A stretch of DNA of 64,000 nucleotides from DAOUJW01 sp965218945 (GTDB lineage Bacteria > Chloroflexota > Dehalococcoidia > Lucifugimonadales > UBA2985), in the NCBI GenBank assembly GCA_965218945.1, contig OZ244718.1:2170001-2234000 (forward strand), written 5' to 3'. Position 1 is the stretch's first letter, and every line of letters begins with the position of its first letter. Position numbers and translations under genes: made by a program. The notes under the pieces were generated by a model. That model made no database searches, was not told the DNA's origin, and was given only the letters and a program-made list of their open reading frames with translations. Shown one piece after another: positions 1 to 7,755 of the stretch.

Positions 1-474
1 GACGTAATGACAATAAGCGCCGGGTTCGTACTGCGGGCCGTAGCGGGAGCGATCATACTGGACGTGTCCATATCGCCCTGGCTCTACGTCTGCACCAGTC
101 TGGGAGCGCTGTTCCTGGGCTTTGCCAAGCGCCTAAACGAGGCGGTCCTGACCGGAGAGGACGGGGATCTTCAGAGGGAGACCCTGGACGACTACAACCC
201 CCGCTTCCTGGAGCAGCTCATCGCCATCGTAGCGCCGGCCACCCTCGTCTCCTACATCCTCTACACCTTTACTTCGGAGAACCTGCCAGATAACCACGCC
301 ATGATGCTTACGATACCCTTTGTCATGTACGGCCTCTTCCGTTACCTCTACTTGGTCCACAGCAAGAACCTGGGAGAAAGCCCGGAGGAGATACTGCTTA
401 CGGACAAGCCGCTGATGCTGAACATCGCGCTCTGGCTGATAAGCGCCTCGGCAGTGCTGGTGGTGTATCGATGA
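1..474 (+). CDS. UbiA-family prenyl-phosphate phosphoribosyltransferase (DPPR synthase-like), 3' part
   Basis: The frame is open from base 1, so the start lies outside the window and about 157 C-terminal codons are visible. Several hydrophobic membrane segments are separated by a polar loop (GFAKRLNEA, then DDYNPRFLEQLI), and FRYLYLVH lies near the end. This arrangement is typical of the UbiA subfamily that moves phosphoribose from PRPP onto a polyprenyl phosphate in the membrane (decaprenyl-phosphate phosphoribosyltransferase). In actinobacteria this feeds arabinan synthesis; its product in this organism is unknown. The UbiA aspartate-rich active-site motifs would be in the missing part, so the subfamily call rests on the C-terminal half only. 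Confidence 0.8.
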   Translation, partial: DVMTISAGFVLRAVAGAIILDVSISPWLYVCTSLGALFLGFAKRLNEAVLTGEDGDLQRETLDDYNPRFLEQLIAIVAPATLVSYILYTFTSENLPDNHAMMLTIPFVMYGLFRYLYLVHSKNLGESPEEILLTDKPLMLNIALWLISASAVLVVYR

Positions 475-544
475 TGCAGGAGTTAAAGTCGAAGGGTGTT
501 ATGCTGCCTCTCGGTCCGGAAAAGGCTTACAAGAGGGTAAACCG

Positions 545-1066
545 TTGAATAGACACATTGCAGAGTTCCAGTATTGTCCAAGGTGTGGAACGCTCGTGGG
601 AGAATCGTCCATCGACGAAAGCGGCGTTCTGAAATGCCAGGACTGCGGCTTCACGCTGATACGCAGGCCGGTCGTGGGCGTGGGTGTGATAGTCCTTGAT
701 GGCAATAGGGTCGTACTGGGACGACGGAATCTCATGGGAGGTCGTCGTTACCAGGGACATTGGTGCGTCCCGTGCGGCTATCTGGAGTGGGGCGAGGAGG
801 TGCGCGCCGCCGCGGCGCGGGAGTTCCTGGAAGAGACCGGGCTTGAGGTGGAGATATCAGGCGTTTACGCTGTCCACTCCAACTTCCACAACCCCAACGA
901 CCTGACTGTGGGCATATGGTTCAATGCGAACGTCGTGGGAGGCGCGCTCCAGGCCAGCGACGACCTAGACATGGTGGGCTACTTCCCCCTGGACGACCTG
1001 CCGGAGCCGCTGGCCTTTCCCACTGACCGCCTGGTGCTGGAGCAACTGCGACGGGAGATGGGATAG
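545..1066 (+). CDS. NUDIX hydrolase with N-terminal zinc ribbon
   Basis: This 173-residue protein carries a complete Nudix box at residues 78-100 (G-x5-E-x7-REFLEETGL), the Mg2+-binding site for hydrolysing nucleoside diphosphates linked to another moiety. A zinc ribbon precedes it: C11-x2-C14 and C31-x2-C34. This architecture resembles the zinc-ribbon Nudix proteins related to NADH pyrophosphatase, but the protein is much shorter and the substrate cannot be read from sequence. The start is TTG at 545. No in-frame ATG or GTG lies upstream, and a purine-rich AGAGGG-like site sits at about 533-537. It ends 10 bp from the convergent aldolase gene. Confidence 0.85.
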   Translation: MNRHIAEFQYCPRCGTLVGESSIDESGVLKCQDCGFTLIRRPVVGVGVIVLDGNRVVLGRRNLMGGRRYQGHWCVPCGYLEWGEEVRAAAAREFLEETGLEVEISGVYAVHSNFHNPNDLTVGIWFNANVVGGALQASDDLDMVGYFPLDDLPEPLAFPTDRLVLEQLRREMG

Positions 1067-1076
1067 ATCTGTTTAC

Positions 1077-1856
1077 CTACGACCTGCCGCTCTCGTAGTC
1101 CCTTATGCCTTTCAGATAAGCTTGGCTTGCGCTCGCTATGAAGTTGGTAAGGCCGCTGCACAGGTACTGGAAGCCCCTGCTTCTCCAATGCTCGTAGGCC
1201 TCAGGGCTACCGGCGATGGTTCCTGCGGCTTTGCCCGCGCCCACTATGGCCTGCCCTGCCTTCTCGATGGCAGCCAGCACATCGGGATGTGTGGGCCGGC
1301 CGGGATAGCCCATAGCGCTGGACAGGTCAGTTGGACCAAGGAATACCAGGTCCACCAGGTCGACACTAGCGATCTCCTCCACGTTTGCCAGCGCCTGTAT
1401 GGTCTCCACCTGTACCGCCACCAGGGTCTCCTCGTTGGCAATTTTGACGTACTCGGCAAAATTGACGCCCGCTCCGTAGCTGGTGGCGCGATTGGCCGCC
1501 AGGCCGCGCTGTCCCAAGGGCGGGTACTTGGTGGCGGCCACCACCATCTCCGCCTCTTTCCTTGTGTTCACCATTGGGATCTGGACGCCCGCTGCGCCGG
1601 TATCCAGGTATCGAAGTATGTTCTGGGGAAGGTTCAGGGCGACACGGATCATCGCAGCCATGCCGGAGGCGTCGCAGGCGCGGACCATGTGCTCGCAGGT
1701 GTCCATGTCCACCGGACTGTGCTCGGCATCGATGATGATGTAGTCGAATCCGGCTATGCCCAGCATCTCCGCCGCCGCCGGGGACGGCAGGTTGCAGAAG
1801 ACGCCCACCGCGGCTTCCCCTGCTCTCAGCTTCTCTTTGATAGGGTTCTTGTTCAT
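1077..1856 (-). CDS. HpcH/HpaI family aldolase
   Basis: A 259-residue member of the HpcH/HpaI (2,4-dihydroxyhept-2-ene-1,7-dioate aldolase / citrate lyase beta-like) TIM-barrel family. These class II pyruvate aldolases use a divalent metal. Family landmarks are visible: IIIDAEHSP near residue 45, QVETIQAL with the metal-binding Glu near residue 150, and FLGPTDLS near residue 173. Members cleave or form 4-hydroxy-2-oxoacids; the natural substrate here is unknown. The ATG at 1856 is preferred over a GTG six bases upstream because GGAG lies five bases before the ATG. It stands alone, convergent with the NUDIX gene. Confidence 0.85.
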   Translation of the reverse strand: MNKNPIKEKLRAGEAAVGVFCNLPSPAAAEMLGIAGFDYIIIDAEHSPVDMDTCEHMVRACDASGMAAMIRVALNLPQNILRYLDTGAAGVQIPMVNTRKEAEMVVAATKYPPLGQRGLAANRATSYGAGVNFAEYVKIANEETLVAVQVETIQALANVEEIASVDLVDLVFLGPTDLSSAMGYPGRPTHPDVLAAIEKAGQAIVGAGKAAGTIAGSPEAYEHWRSRGFQYLCSGLTNFIASASQAYLKGIRDYESGRS

Positions 1857-1926
1857 TCTCACTCCAGTCAGGAATATAGGCCGACTTCACCACTTTATCC
1901 TAGTGGAAAAACTGCGTCAACAGAAG

Positions 1927-2127
1927 CTTATTCTCGGTATTCTCAACACGTGCTGGTATTGCCCCCTCCGCTGGGATAATGCGCCTTTCTTCACCCATTC
2001 CTGCGGAGGCAGGAATCCATGCCCCCTGTAATATGGGACTATAGACCCCTGCTTCCGCAGGGGTGGTCTGGCGCTTGGGTCGTGTTATTTGCTAATACCA
2101 ACACACCCCGGGAATACCCCGAATAAG
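1927..2127. mobile_element. MITE-like element with IS1-type ends
   Basis: A non-coding element of about 200 bp. Its left end (1936-1957) matches the left terminal repeat of the IS1-family element at 36226 in 19 of 22 positions. Its right end (2097-2118) matches that element's right repeat in 21 of 22. The inverted repeat continues outward as CTTATTC/GAATAAG (1927-1933 and 2121-2127). Inside are two perfect 8-bp hairpins (1997-2016 and 2045-2064) and a GGGATAAT string also found just inside the IS left end. No coding capacity. It looks like an internal-deletion derivative of the resident IS1. No target-site duplication was recognised. Confidence 0.6.
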
Positions 2128-2133
2128 GGCCCA

Positions 2134-2161
2134 TTGCACTACGCGCTTGATATGGTATACT
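2134..2161 (+). promoter_or_regulatory. Putative sigma70 promoter for the B12-riboswitch transcript
   Basis: TTGCAC (2134-2139) and TATACT (2156-2161) are separated by 16 bp and lie about 40 bp upstream of the riboswitch core. They begin 7 bp beyond the MITE-like element, so transcription of the transporter unit would start just outside it. Confidence 0.5.
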
Positions 2162-2199
2162 TCCATCGCTGTGCTGAAATGGTCGGCTTGCGGCGCAGC

Positions 2200-2372
2200 A
2201 TTAACAATTTTAGAGTTTTGGCGTGGGTGCCCGAAAGGGCTTTACAGGGGAAGCCGGTGAGAGGCCGGCGCTGTCCCGCAACTGTATGCCGGAAGATGTA
2301 TGTCTCCGGCGAGCCAGGTCCACTGCCCCCGCCAATGTCGCACGGCCTTCGAGGAAAGGCGCAGGCATAGGT
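2200..2372 (+). ncRNA. Cobalamin (B12) riboswitch
   Basis: The conserved adenosylcobalamin riboswitch core is directly visible: GGTGCC at 2226, then GGGAAGCCGGTGAGAGGCC, GCTGTCCCGCAACTGTA, and the B12 box AGCCAGGTCCACTGCC at about 2312-2327. All are in the expected order and spacing. Such RNAs bind coenzyme B12 and turn off downstream genes. A Rho-independent terminator follows at 2393, so control by transcription attenuation is likely. The regulated genes are the ECF-type membrane protein and DUF4430 lipoprotein that follow, which points to corrinoid uptake. Confidence 0.95.
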
Positions 2373-2392
2373 ACGCACGCTAAACATACCTG

Positions 2393-2413
2393 CCCGCCTT
2401 GGGCGGGTTTTTT
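2393..2413 (+). terminator. Riboswitch expression-platform terminator
   Basis: A 6-bp GC stem (CCCGCC/GGCGGG with a 3-nt loop) is followed by six T residues at 2408-2413. It lies between the B12 riboswitch core and the first gene at 2493, the position expected of a ligand-controlled attenuator. Confidence 0.85.
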
Positions 2414-2492
2414 GTTGCCAACTACCTGCCTCTCCTCTCCGGACCGCGCGCTCTTTGCACACTTTAGGGGAAAATCAGAGAGGAGGTAGCAC

Positions 2493-3140
2493 ATGAGCTA
2501 CATAGCAGCAGCATCCTACCGGGCACGAAGGCAATGGGCAGAGATTCCGGTCCAGACCCTTGGGCGGGAATTGGTTCTCCCGGCCGCCTTCATTCTGGCC
2601 ATCCTGGCATCCAACTTCGCTCTGGCGTCACAGCCCAACGTCAAGCTCTTCGACCTGATGGTCTTCACGGCCGGGTTCACCCTGGGCTTCCGTCGGGGAG
2701 CGCTGGTGGCCGCAGGCGCTTGGCTGGCCTACGGGACGTTCAACCCCTGGGGCGCCGCCGGCCCTCTCCTGCTGGCTACGCTGATGATGTCTGAGTTCAT
2801 GTACGCGCTTGCAGGCGCTGCTATGCGCTTACTGATCTCTCCCAAGCAGCTGTCTATAATACCGGGGCGATGGAGCATTCTCCTGGCCGCGGTTGCCCTG
2901 GTCAGCACCCTTGCCTACGACGCGGTTACCAACGCTTACACGGGCATAGTCTGGGCACAGATGACCGGAGGCTTCGAGTACAAGCGATGGATTCTGGTCG
3001 CTCTCTTCAACCCGGGTGCCCTGCTCTTCTCTGCCTACCACGTAGGCAGCAACATCTTCTTCTTTGCGCTGCTCGGGCCTGCGCTAGTCAGGGGCGTCGA
3101 GAGAGCGAAGAGGGCGATTCCCTGGGAAAAGGAGCGATGA
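2493..3140 (+). CDS. ECF-type transporter substrate-binding membrane protein (probable corrinoid uptake)
   Basis: A 215-residue integral membrane protein with about six hydrophobic segments after a short cytosolic N-terminus, like the substrate-specific (S) components of energy-coupling-factor transporters. S components bind a vitamin in the membrane and work with EcfT and two ATPases, none of which is encoded nearby. The start ATG has a strong AGGAGG site. The gene lies directly behind a cobalamin riboswitch and its stop overlaps the next start as ATGA, so the two genes are probably translationally coupled. Cobalamin, a precursor or cobalt is the inferred substrate from regulation, not from residues in the protein. 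Confidence 0.75.
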   Translation: MSYIAAASYRARRQWAEIPVQTLGRELVLPAAFILAILASNFALASQPNVKLFDLMVFTAGFTLGFRRGALVAAGAWLAYGTFNPWGAAGPLLLATLMMSEFMYALAGAAMRLLISPKQLSIIPGRWSILLAAVALVSTLAYDAVTNAYTGIVWAQMTGGFEYKRWILVALFNPGALLFSAYHVGSNIFFFALLGPALVRGVERAKRAIPWEKER

Positions 3141-3604
3141 AGGCTCGCCGGCTTGCCGCCGTCGTTCTGTCCGCAATCGTGCTGGCGTCTGCCCTCATCG
3201 GAGGATGCGGAGGAGTCCAAGTAGAGGTCGGAGCGGCCACGACCGTCCCGACCATCCAGGTCAGTCTGCTGATTCACGTCAGCGAAGACGATGTCCGATG
3301 GTTCAGAGACTTCGAGGTATTGAAGGGCGCCAACGCCTACGAACTTACTGAGCAGGCTACCGAGGGCGAGCTGGAGTCGACCTACTACGCGTCCTTCTTC
3401 TCCCACTGGGTGGAGTCCATAATGGATGTGCCCAACGAAGCCCCCAACTACTGGCTTATATTCCAGTGGAACGGGTCGACGGAGCAGTGGGAGCCCCTCC
3501 CGGTGGGCGCAGACCTGTTCTCGCTGAAGGACGGCCACGTGCTGGCCTGGTCCTACACCGACACGAGCGTGGAGCCCCAGCCGATCCCTTCCGTGACGCC
3601 CTGA
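3137..3604 (+). CDS. DUF4430-type surface lipoprotein, B12-regulated
   Basis: The protein begins with a lipoprotein signal peptide: MKARR, a hydrophobic stretch, then LIGGC with lipidation at the Cys near residue 24. The rest of the 155 residues resembles DUF4430, a small beta-rich domain related to the C-terminal domain of animal transcobalamin and intrinsic factor. The region ANAYELTEQATE followed by YWLIFQWNG and the closing HVLAWSYTD fits. It overlaps the ECF gene by 4 bp and shares its B12 riboswitch. The likely role is an outer-surface corrinoid binder that hands substrate to the membrane protein. The domain call is by pattern; ligand binding is inferred. Confidence 0.7.
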   Translation: MKARRLAAVVLSAIVLASALIGGCGGVQVEVGAATTVPTIQVSLLIHVSEDDVRWFRDFEVLKGANAYELTEQATEGELESTYYASFFSHWVESIMDVPNEAPNYWLIFQWNGSTEQWEPLPVGADLFSLKDGHVLAWSYTDTSVEPQPIPSVTP

Positions 3605-3621
3605 AGAAAGATCAAGCCGGT

Positions 3622-3768
3622 CAGCCCGCTCACATGGTTCGACTAAGCTCACCCCCGTATCAAGCACGGGGCAAGCTATGAGCGGGCTGGACTGCGACCC
3701 TGGTTCTCCCGCTCACTCACTTCCCTTCGACTTCGCTCAGGGTAAACTTCAGGCTCGGTGTGAGCGGG
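3622..3768. repeat. Pair of REP-like hairpins in the 3605-3875 gap
   Basis: This gap of about 270 bp holds no gene. The first hairpin (3622-3689) has perfect 11-bp outer arms (CAGCCCGCTCA / TGAGCGGGCTG) enclosing a CCCCGT/ACGGGG stem. The second has arms CCCGCTCAC (3708-3716) and GTGAGCGGG (3760-3768). Similar GTGAGCGGG and CCCCGTATCA strings recur elsewhere in the window, so these are dispersed intergenic palindromes. They may also end transcription of the B12 operon. Confidence 0.7.
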
Positions 3769-3875
3769 GAAAGGTTACATCTCCAGACAGGCATCGTCGT
3801 TCCGTTTAGCGTAACGCGCCCAAATGAGCTATCATTAGGAGCGAAAATCAAGAGACTGCTCCAACGGATGGCTAT

Positions 3876-4436
3876 ATGAGCGCTTTATCACCCCCTTCAC
3901 AATACAGCTACTGGGTTATCCCCGGACGCTTTGCTGCGGGGGAATACCCCGGCGCAAAAGACCCGGTTGAAGCCGCGCCCAAGGTGGAAGCGCTGCTCAA
4001 GGCCGGTATCAACCACTTCATAGACCTGACGGGGTTGAACGTGCGCGGGCAGCCCGACAACCTGACCAGGTACTCCGAGATTGCGCAGGAGCAGGCCCGT
4101 CGCCTTGGGTTGAGCGTCGGCTGGGAACGGCACACCATCGTTGACGGCAGCATCCCAACCTCCCCGTGGCACATGGCCCGTATCCTCGACGCCCTGGACA
4201 CCGCTCTGGATGAGGGCAAAACCATCTATCTCCACTGCCTGGGCGGAGTGGGACGTACCGGCACAGTGGTCGGGTGCTGGCTAGTGAGGCATGGGCACAC
4301 GGGCGACGCGGCCCTTGACCGCATAGCCGAGATGTTCGGCGCATCGGGGTTAGCCACCAAGCACCACCACAGCTCGCCGGAGACCCGCGAGCAGCGAGAG
4401 TACGTCCGAAGCTGGGCTGAGCCGTCGGATGGTTAA
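3876..4436 (+). CDS. Dual-specificity/tyrosine phosphatase-like protein
   Basis: A 186-residue protein with the Cys-phosphatase signature HCLGGVGR (HC-x5-R) near residues 119-126. An upstream aspartate-containing loop (TIVDGSIPT) is the probable general-acid region. It resembles the compact protein-tyrosine/dual-specificity phosphatases found in many bacteria. The C-terminal THHHSSPET-like segment contains a histidine cluster. The substrate may be a phosphoprotein or a small phosphorylated metabolite. It stands alone, with a weak ribosome-binding site, 42 bp before an acetyltransferase gene on the same strand. Confidence 0.8.
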   Translation: MSALSPPSQYSYWVIPGRFAAGEYPGAKDPVEAAPKVEALLKAGINHFIDLTGLNVRGQPDNLTRYSEIAQEQARRLGLSVGWERHTIVDGSIPTSPWHMARILDALDTALDEGKTIYLHCLGGVGRTGTVVGCWLVRHGHTGDAALDRIAEMFGASGLATKHHHSSPETREQREYVRSWAEPSDG

Positions 4437-4478
4437 CGTCAGATTGGAGCGGACAAGAGTCCACTCAATGAGGCTCAC

Positions 4479-5045
4479 GTGACAACCATTACGCCTGTTG
4501 AGACAGACCGTCTCATACTGCGCGAGTTCACAGTAGACGATTGGCCTGCGCTCCACCTGTACGGGTCAGACCCCGAGGTCATGACATGGCTGCATTTGCT
4601 TCCAAACTCTGAGGAGCACTCGCGGGAAGTTGTAAACCGGTTCATCTCCTATCAGCATGAAGAGCCTAGGACAAGGTATGAGCTTGCGATAACGTTGGCC
4701 TCTACCGGCGAACTCATCGGCGCCTCAGGGGTCAGGATAGTGTGGCCCAGAAACAGAGAAGCATCCATGGGTTACGTACTGCGCAGAGACTCATGGGGAA
4801 AGGGATACGCTACAGAGGCCGCTAGTGAGATTCTCCAGCTAGGGTTTGAACTGTTAGAGGCTCATAGGGTATTCGGAGACGTTGATATGGAGAACGTCGG
4901 CAGCATCAGAGTACTGGAGAAGCTTGGAATGACCAGAGAGGGTATGTTCCGGCAAGGCTTTTGGTCGCCGGCGCACGGGAGTTGGCGGGACGTCTACCAC
5001 TACGCAATCCTGGAAGACGAGTGGCGGGGCGGCATGGGTCAATGA
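4479..5045 (+). CDS. GNAT acetyltransferase, RimJ/RimL type
   Basis: A 188-residue member of the GNAT superfamily, which transfers acetyl from acetyl-CoA to an amine. It begins with the RimJ/RimL/SpeG-type signature TDRLILREFTVDDW and carries the acetyl-CoA-binding segment RRDSWGKGYATEAA (motif A) around residue 107. VENVGSIRVLEKLGM-like motif B follows near residue 140. The start is GTG at 4479, preceded by a GAGG-type site. The target (ribosomal protein N-terminus, antibiotic or polyamine) cannot be assigned. It is the first of three unrelated GNAT genes in this 2.5-kb stretch. Confidence 0.85.
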   Translation: MTTITPVETDRLILREFTVDDWPALHLYGSDPEVMTWLHLLPNSEEHSREVVNRFISYQHEEPRTRYELAITLASTGELIGASGVRIVWPRNREASMGYVLRRDSWGKGYATEAASEILQLGFELLEAHRVFGDVDMENVGSIRVLEKLGMTREGMFRQGFWSPAHGSWRDVYHYAILEDEWRGGMGQ

Positions 5046-5083
5046 TGGCCAGAAGTCCCCGGAGGAGCTTAGATGAAGGCAGA

Positions 5084-5599
5084 ATGCTTATGGATGTACA
5101 CGTAGTTGAGGCACCTCTCGAGCAGAAACCGGTGTTGCATCGTCTCATGCAGCTGTATCTCTACGACTCCACAGAATTCACCGGCGATGACGCCAGTCGA
5201 GACGGAGAGTTCACGTATCGGTATTTCGATGAGTATTGGAATGAGCCTGACAGATTCCCGTTCCTGATCTACTGTGGCGACAATCTTGCCGGATTCGTAC
5301 TCGTCAACTCCTACACCGTGGTCCTGGAACAAGGTGCGGGAAGGTCGATAGCCGAGTTCTTTGTCATGCGCAAGTATCGGAGACAGGGAGTCGGCAGACG
5401 GGCCGCCTTCTACGCTTTTGACAGATTCCCGGGGCTATGGGAAGTCCGCGAGAATAGCAATAACTTTGCCGGTCAGGAATTCTGGAGGACTATCATCGCA
5501 GAATACACCGGAGGAGAGTACTCGGAGAAAGTCCTGAATACACAAAGTTGGATTGGCCCTATCCAGACATTTGATAACTCGCGAAGGACGTCAGCCTAA
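5084..5599 (+). CDS. GNAT-family acetyltransferase
   Basis: A protein of about 171 residues with the GNAT acetyl-CoA loop FFVMRKYRRQGVGRRAA near the middle and a closing NNFAGQEFWRTII segment, as in GNAT proteins of the YhbS/YdfB kind. The ATG at 5084 is chosen; longer in-frame starts run back into the previous gene. Its last 67 coding bases (5517-5583) are duplicated almost perfectly at 6195-6261, beyond the following NUDIX gene. The substrate is unknown. Confidence 0.75.
   Translation: MLMDVHVVEAPLEQKPVLHRLMQLYLYDSTEFTGDDASRDGEFTYRYFDEYWNEPDRFPFLIYCGDNLAGFVLVNSYTVVLEQGAGRSIAEFFVMRKYRRQGVGRRAAFYAFDRFPGLWEVRENSNNFAGQEFWRTIIAEYTGGEYSEKVLNTQSWIGPIQTFDNSRRTSA
5517..5583 (+). repeat. Direct repeat copy 1 (67 bp)
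   Basis: These 67 bases, inside the 3' end of the GNAT gene, reappear at 6195-6261 with a single T/G difference. The two copies are 678 bp apart and bracket the NUDIX gene. Confidence 0.95.
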
Positions 5600-5639
5600 G
5601 AAGGAATCCGTTAACCGTAATAGAATTCAGGAGGAGTGG

Positions 5640-6164
5640 ATGGAAGTCAGCGACCAAGACATGAGGGAACTGGAGGTGACAGTGGCAGTAGGGCGCTTCG
5701 TAGCAATGGTTGGTATGTTGGTATGGCTTCGTGATGAGGGGCTGTATCTCCTGCTTCGACGGTCCCCGACCAGAGATCACGCGCTTGGGCAATGGGAGAG
5801 CGGCTCTGGTCGACTGGAACAGGGAGAGGGCTTCATAGAGGCATTGTTAAGGGAGTCGCGTGAAGAACTGGGTCTTGACGTACGCATCGAGTGCATCCTT
5901 GGAACCACTCACATCTATCGCGGTGAGCCTGTAGCGGAGAATGAGATGGTTGGTATAAGCTTCGGATGCTCTGTGGATGATGCATCAGGTCTCACTCTAA
6001 GTGACGAGCATTCCGAGCACAGATGGGTTACGGCAGAGGAGGCGGCCGTGCTCCTTTCACCTGAGCACTGGCTCAGAGCACTTATCATGCGGGCCGAGGC
6101 TTTTCGGGAGCTGATGCCAGTCGAGCTGAGAAGGTTGCACTGGGAAGGCGACTTCGAGTTTTGA
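5640..6164 (+). CDS. NUDIX hydrolase
   Basis: A 174-residue Nudix protein without a zinc ribbon. The Nudix box is complete: G-RLEQG-E-x7-RESREELGL, around residues 59-81. The ATG at 5640 has a clear AGGAGG five bases upstream, so the longer in-frame opening upstream is rejected. It belongs with the MutT-like pyrophosphohydrolases that clean up or recycle nucleotides; the substrate is not predictable. The gene is bracketed by a 67-bp direct repeat derived from the preceding GNAT gene, which suggests it was inserted or duplicated here as a unit. Confidence 0.85.
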   Translation: MEVSDQDMRELEVTVAVGRFVAMVGMLVWLRDEGLYLLLRRSPTRDHALGQWESGSGRLEQGEGFIEALLRESREELGLDVRIECILGTTHIYRGEPVAENEMVGISFGCSVDDASGLTLSDEHSEHRWVTAEEAAVLLSPEHWLRALIMRAEAFRELMPVELRRLHWEGDFEF

Positions 6165-6194
6165 GAGCCGGGATCAGGATCCCTACTGGGGGGA

Positions 6195-6261
6195 AGTACT
6201 CGGAGAAAGTCCTGAATACACAAAGTTGGATTGGCCCTATCCAGACATTGGATAACTCGCG
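6195..6261 (+). repeat. Direct repeat copy 2 (67 bp), remnant of GNAT gene end
   Basis: A near-identical copy (66/67) of 5517-5583. It lies in the gap between the NUDIX gene and the next acetyltransferase and is not part of an intact gene here, so it is a gene-end remnant. Confidence 0.95.
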
Positions 6262-6282
6262 TAGGGTCTTAGGTTAGGCTTG

Positions 6283-6957
6283 ATGATCACGCCAAAACTC
6301 CTGTTGGAAACTTCATACGACCTTAGCGACTCAGGTCGAATCCTGAGAACCCGAGAACCCATGCCGCGCCCTGGGCCGCGGTTTGTGCTGCAACGAAGCA
6401 GCTCGGATTGCGCCTGGGCGTTACGCAGCGATGTTCCGGAAGGCCTTGCAGCAGAAGTTGATCGCCTCGCACAAGATGAGCCGCCGGCCAATGACTTTAG
6501 AGTCGCACCCATCCACGCAGAGGAGTATCTGTCGCTGCTCGGAGGTCAAGTTGGCTGGGGGCCGACATTCCTGTTCCCCGCTGAGACAGAGAATCAACAT
6601 GAGGGGGTTGTTCACATAGATGATTTTAGCCTGCTGCAGCGCAACTTTTCGGGTTGGACCGCGGCAGAGATTCCAGAGAGACTTCCGATCATGGCCGTTC
6701 TTCAAGGCGGGCACGCGGTGAGCGTCTGTTTCAGCGCCAGGCGGTCTCCAGTAGCGGCGGAGGCAGGCTTGGAGACTGCGGCCGCGTTTCGCGGGCGTGG
6801 CCTTGGCCCACAAGTCACCGCTGCATGGGCGGATGCGATACGGTCGTTAGGACTAATACCGCTATACAGCACTTCCTGGAGTAACTCTGCCTCGCTGTCG
6901 GTTGCCCGCAAGTTGAGATTGATAGAAGCTACCAGTGACTGGATCCTGGTAGATTAA
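6283..6957 (+). CDS. GNAT-family acetyltransferase (two-part)
   Basis: A protein of about 224 residues whose C-terminal half has GNAT features: AGLETAAAFRGRGLGPQV (acetyl-CoA loop, about residues 165-185), then SNSASLSVARKLRL (motif B). The N-terminal half is not recognisable by eye and may be a degenerate second GNAT fold. ATG at 6283 or the TTG immediately before it could be the start. It begins about 20 bp after the repeat remnant at 6195-6261. The substrate is unknown. Confidence 0.7.
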   Translation: MITPKLLLETSYDLSDSGRILRTREPMPRPGPRFVLQRSSSDCAWALRSDVPEGLAAEVDRLAQDEPPANDFRVAPIHAEEYLSLLGGQVGWGPTFLFPAETENQHEGVVHIDDFSLLQRNFSGWTAAEIPERLPIMAVLQGGHAVSVCFSARRSPVAAEAGLETAAAFRGRGLGPQVTAAWADAIRSLGLIPLYSTSWSNSASLSVARKLRLIEATSDWILVD

Positions 6958-7053
6958 GCCAAACTGTTCATCGGTTGGTTGTGCTAACAGTTGTATGGTA
7001 TTCTCCGTTGACAGCCCACCAATTGCCTACTTAGCCTGCGAAATGAGGGGATT

Positions 7054-7755
7054 ATGGAAGAAAAACATATTGTCGCCTTCGGAGGAGCCAGACCGGTCGG
7101 GGCCGGAATGCACCCGCTATACAGCTATGTCCTGTCTCTAGCCGGCAAGGATCGACCCAAAGTGTGTTGCATCCCTACTGCTACCGGAGACGCCCCAGCC
7201 AACCTCGTGCGATTCTACAGCAACTTCCCGGCCTCTCTCTGTGAGCCCTCTCACCTGGCGCTGTTTGGACGTACGGTGACTGACATTCGAGAGTATCTCC
7301 TCAGCCAGGATGTCATCTTCGTATTGGGAGGCAATACAGCGAATCTGCTGGCCGTGTGGCGTGTCCACGGCGTTGACCTGGCATTGAAAGAAGCCTGGGA
7401 AGCCGGTGTCGTGCTGTGTGGAGGGAGCGCGGGATCCCTTTGCTGGTTTGAGTGCGGGACCACTGATTCCTTCGACCTGAATGAGCTCAAGCCTCTGCAC
7501 GACGGGTTGGGATTCCTCCCAGGCTCCCACTGTCCCCACTACGATGGCGAAGCGCAGCGTCGGCCTCTCTACCACAGCCTCGTTTCAGAAGGCTTCCCAC
7601 CCGGATATGCGATAGACGATGATGCTGCGATCCACTTCACAGGAACTGAGCTGTTCGAAGTGGTCAGCGGGAGGGCCGGAGCGACGGCGTACCGCGTTGA
7701 GCTGATGGATGGGCAGGTAGTAGAGACTCCTCTGGAAGCGCAACCAATCAGTTGA
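7054..7755 (+). CDS. Peptidase S51 (peptidase E-like)
   Basis: A 233-residue cytosolic serine peptidase of family S51 (alpha-aspartyl dipeptidase/cyanophycinase group). The nucleophile elbow GGSAGS lies near residue 124. FVLGGNTANLL and the histidine-containing HCPHYDGE complete the family pattern. Family members cleave after aspartate in small peptides or degrade cyanophycin dipeptides. The start ATG at 7054 has GAGGGG upstream. It is a single gene with about 95 bp of non-coding sequence before it. Confidence 0.85.
   Translation: MEEKHIVAFGGARPVGAGMHPLYSYVLSLAGKDRPKVCCIPTATGDAPANLVRFYSNFPASLCEPSHLALFGRTVTDIREYLLSQDVIFVLGGNTANLLAVWRVHGVDLALKEAWEAGVVLCGGSAGSLCWFECGTTDSFDLNELKPLHDGLGFLPGSHCPHYDGEAQRRPLYHSLVSEGFPPGYAIDDDAAIHFTGTELFEVVSGRAGATAYRVELMDGQVVETPLEAQPIS

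Noticed and set aside
2089..2494. Several overlapping short frames on both strands around the B12 riboswitch
   Set aside because: They coincide with the conserved riboswitch core and its terminator; the RNA explains the sequence.
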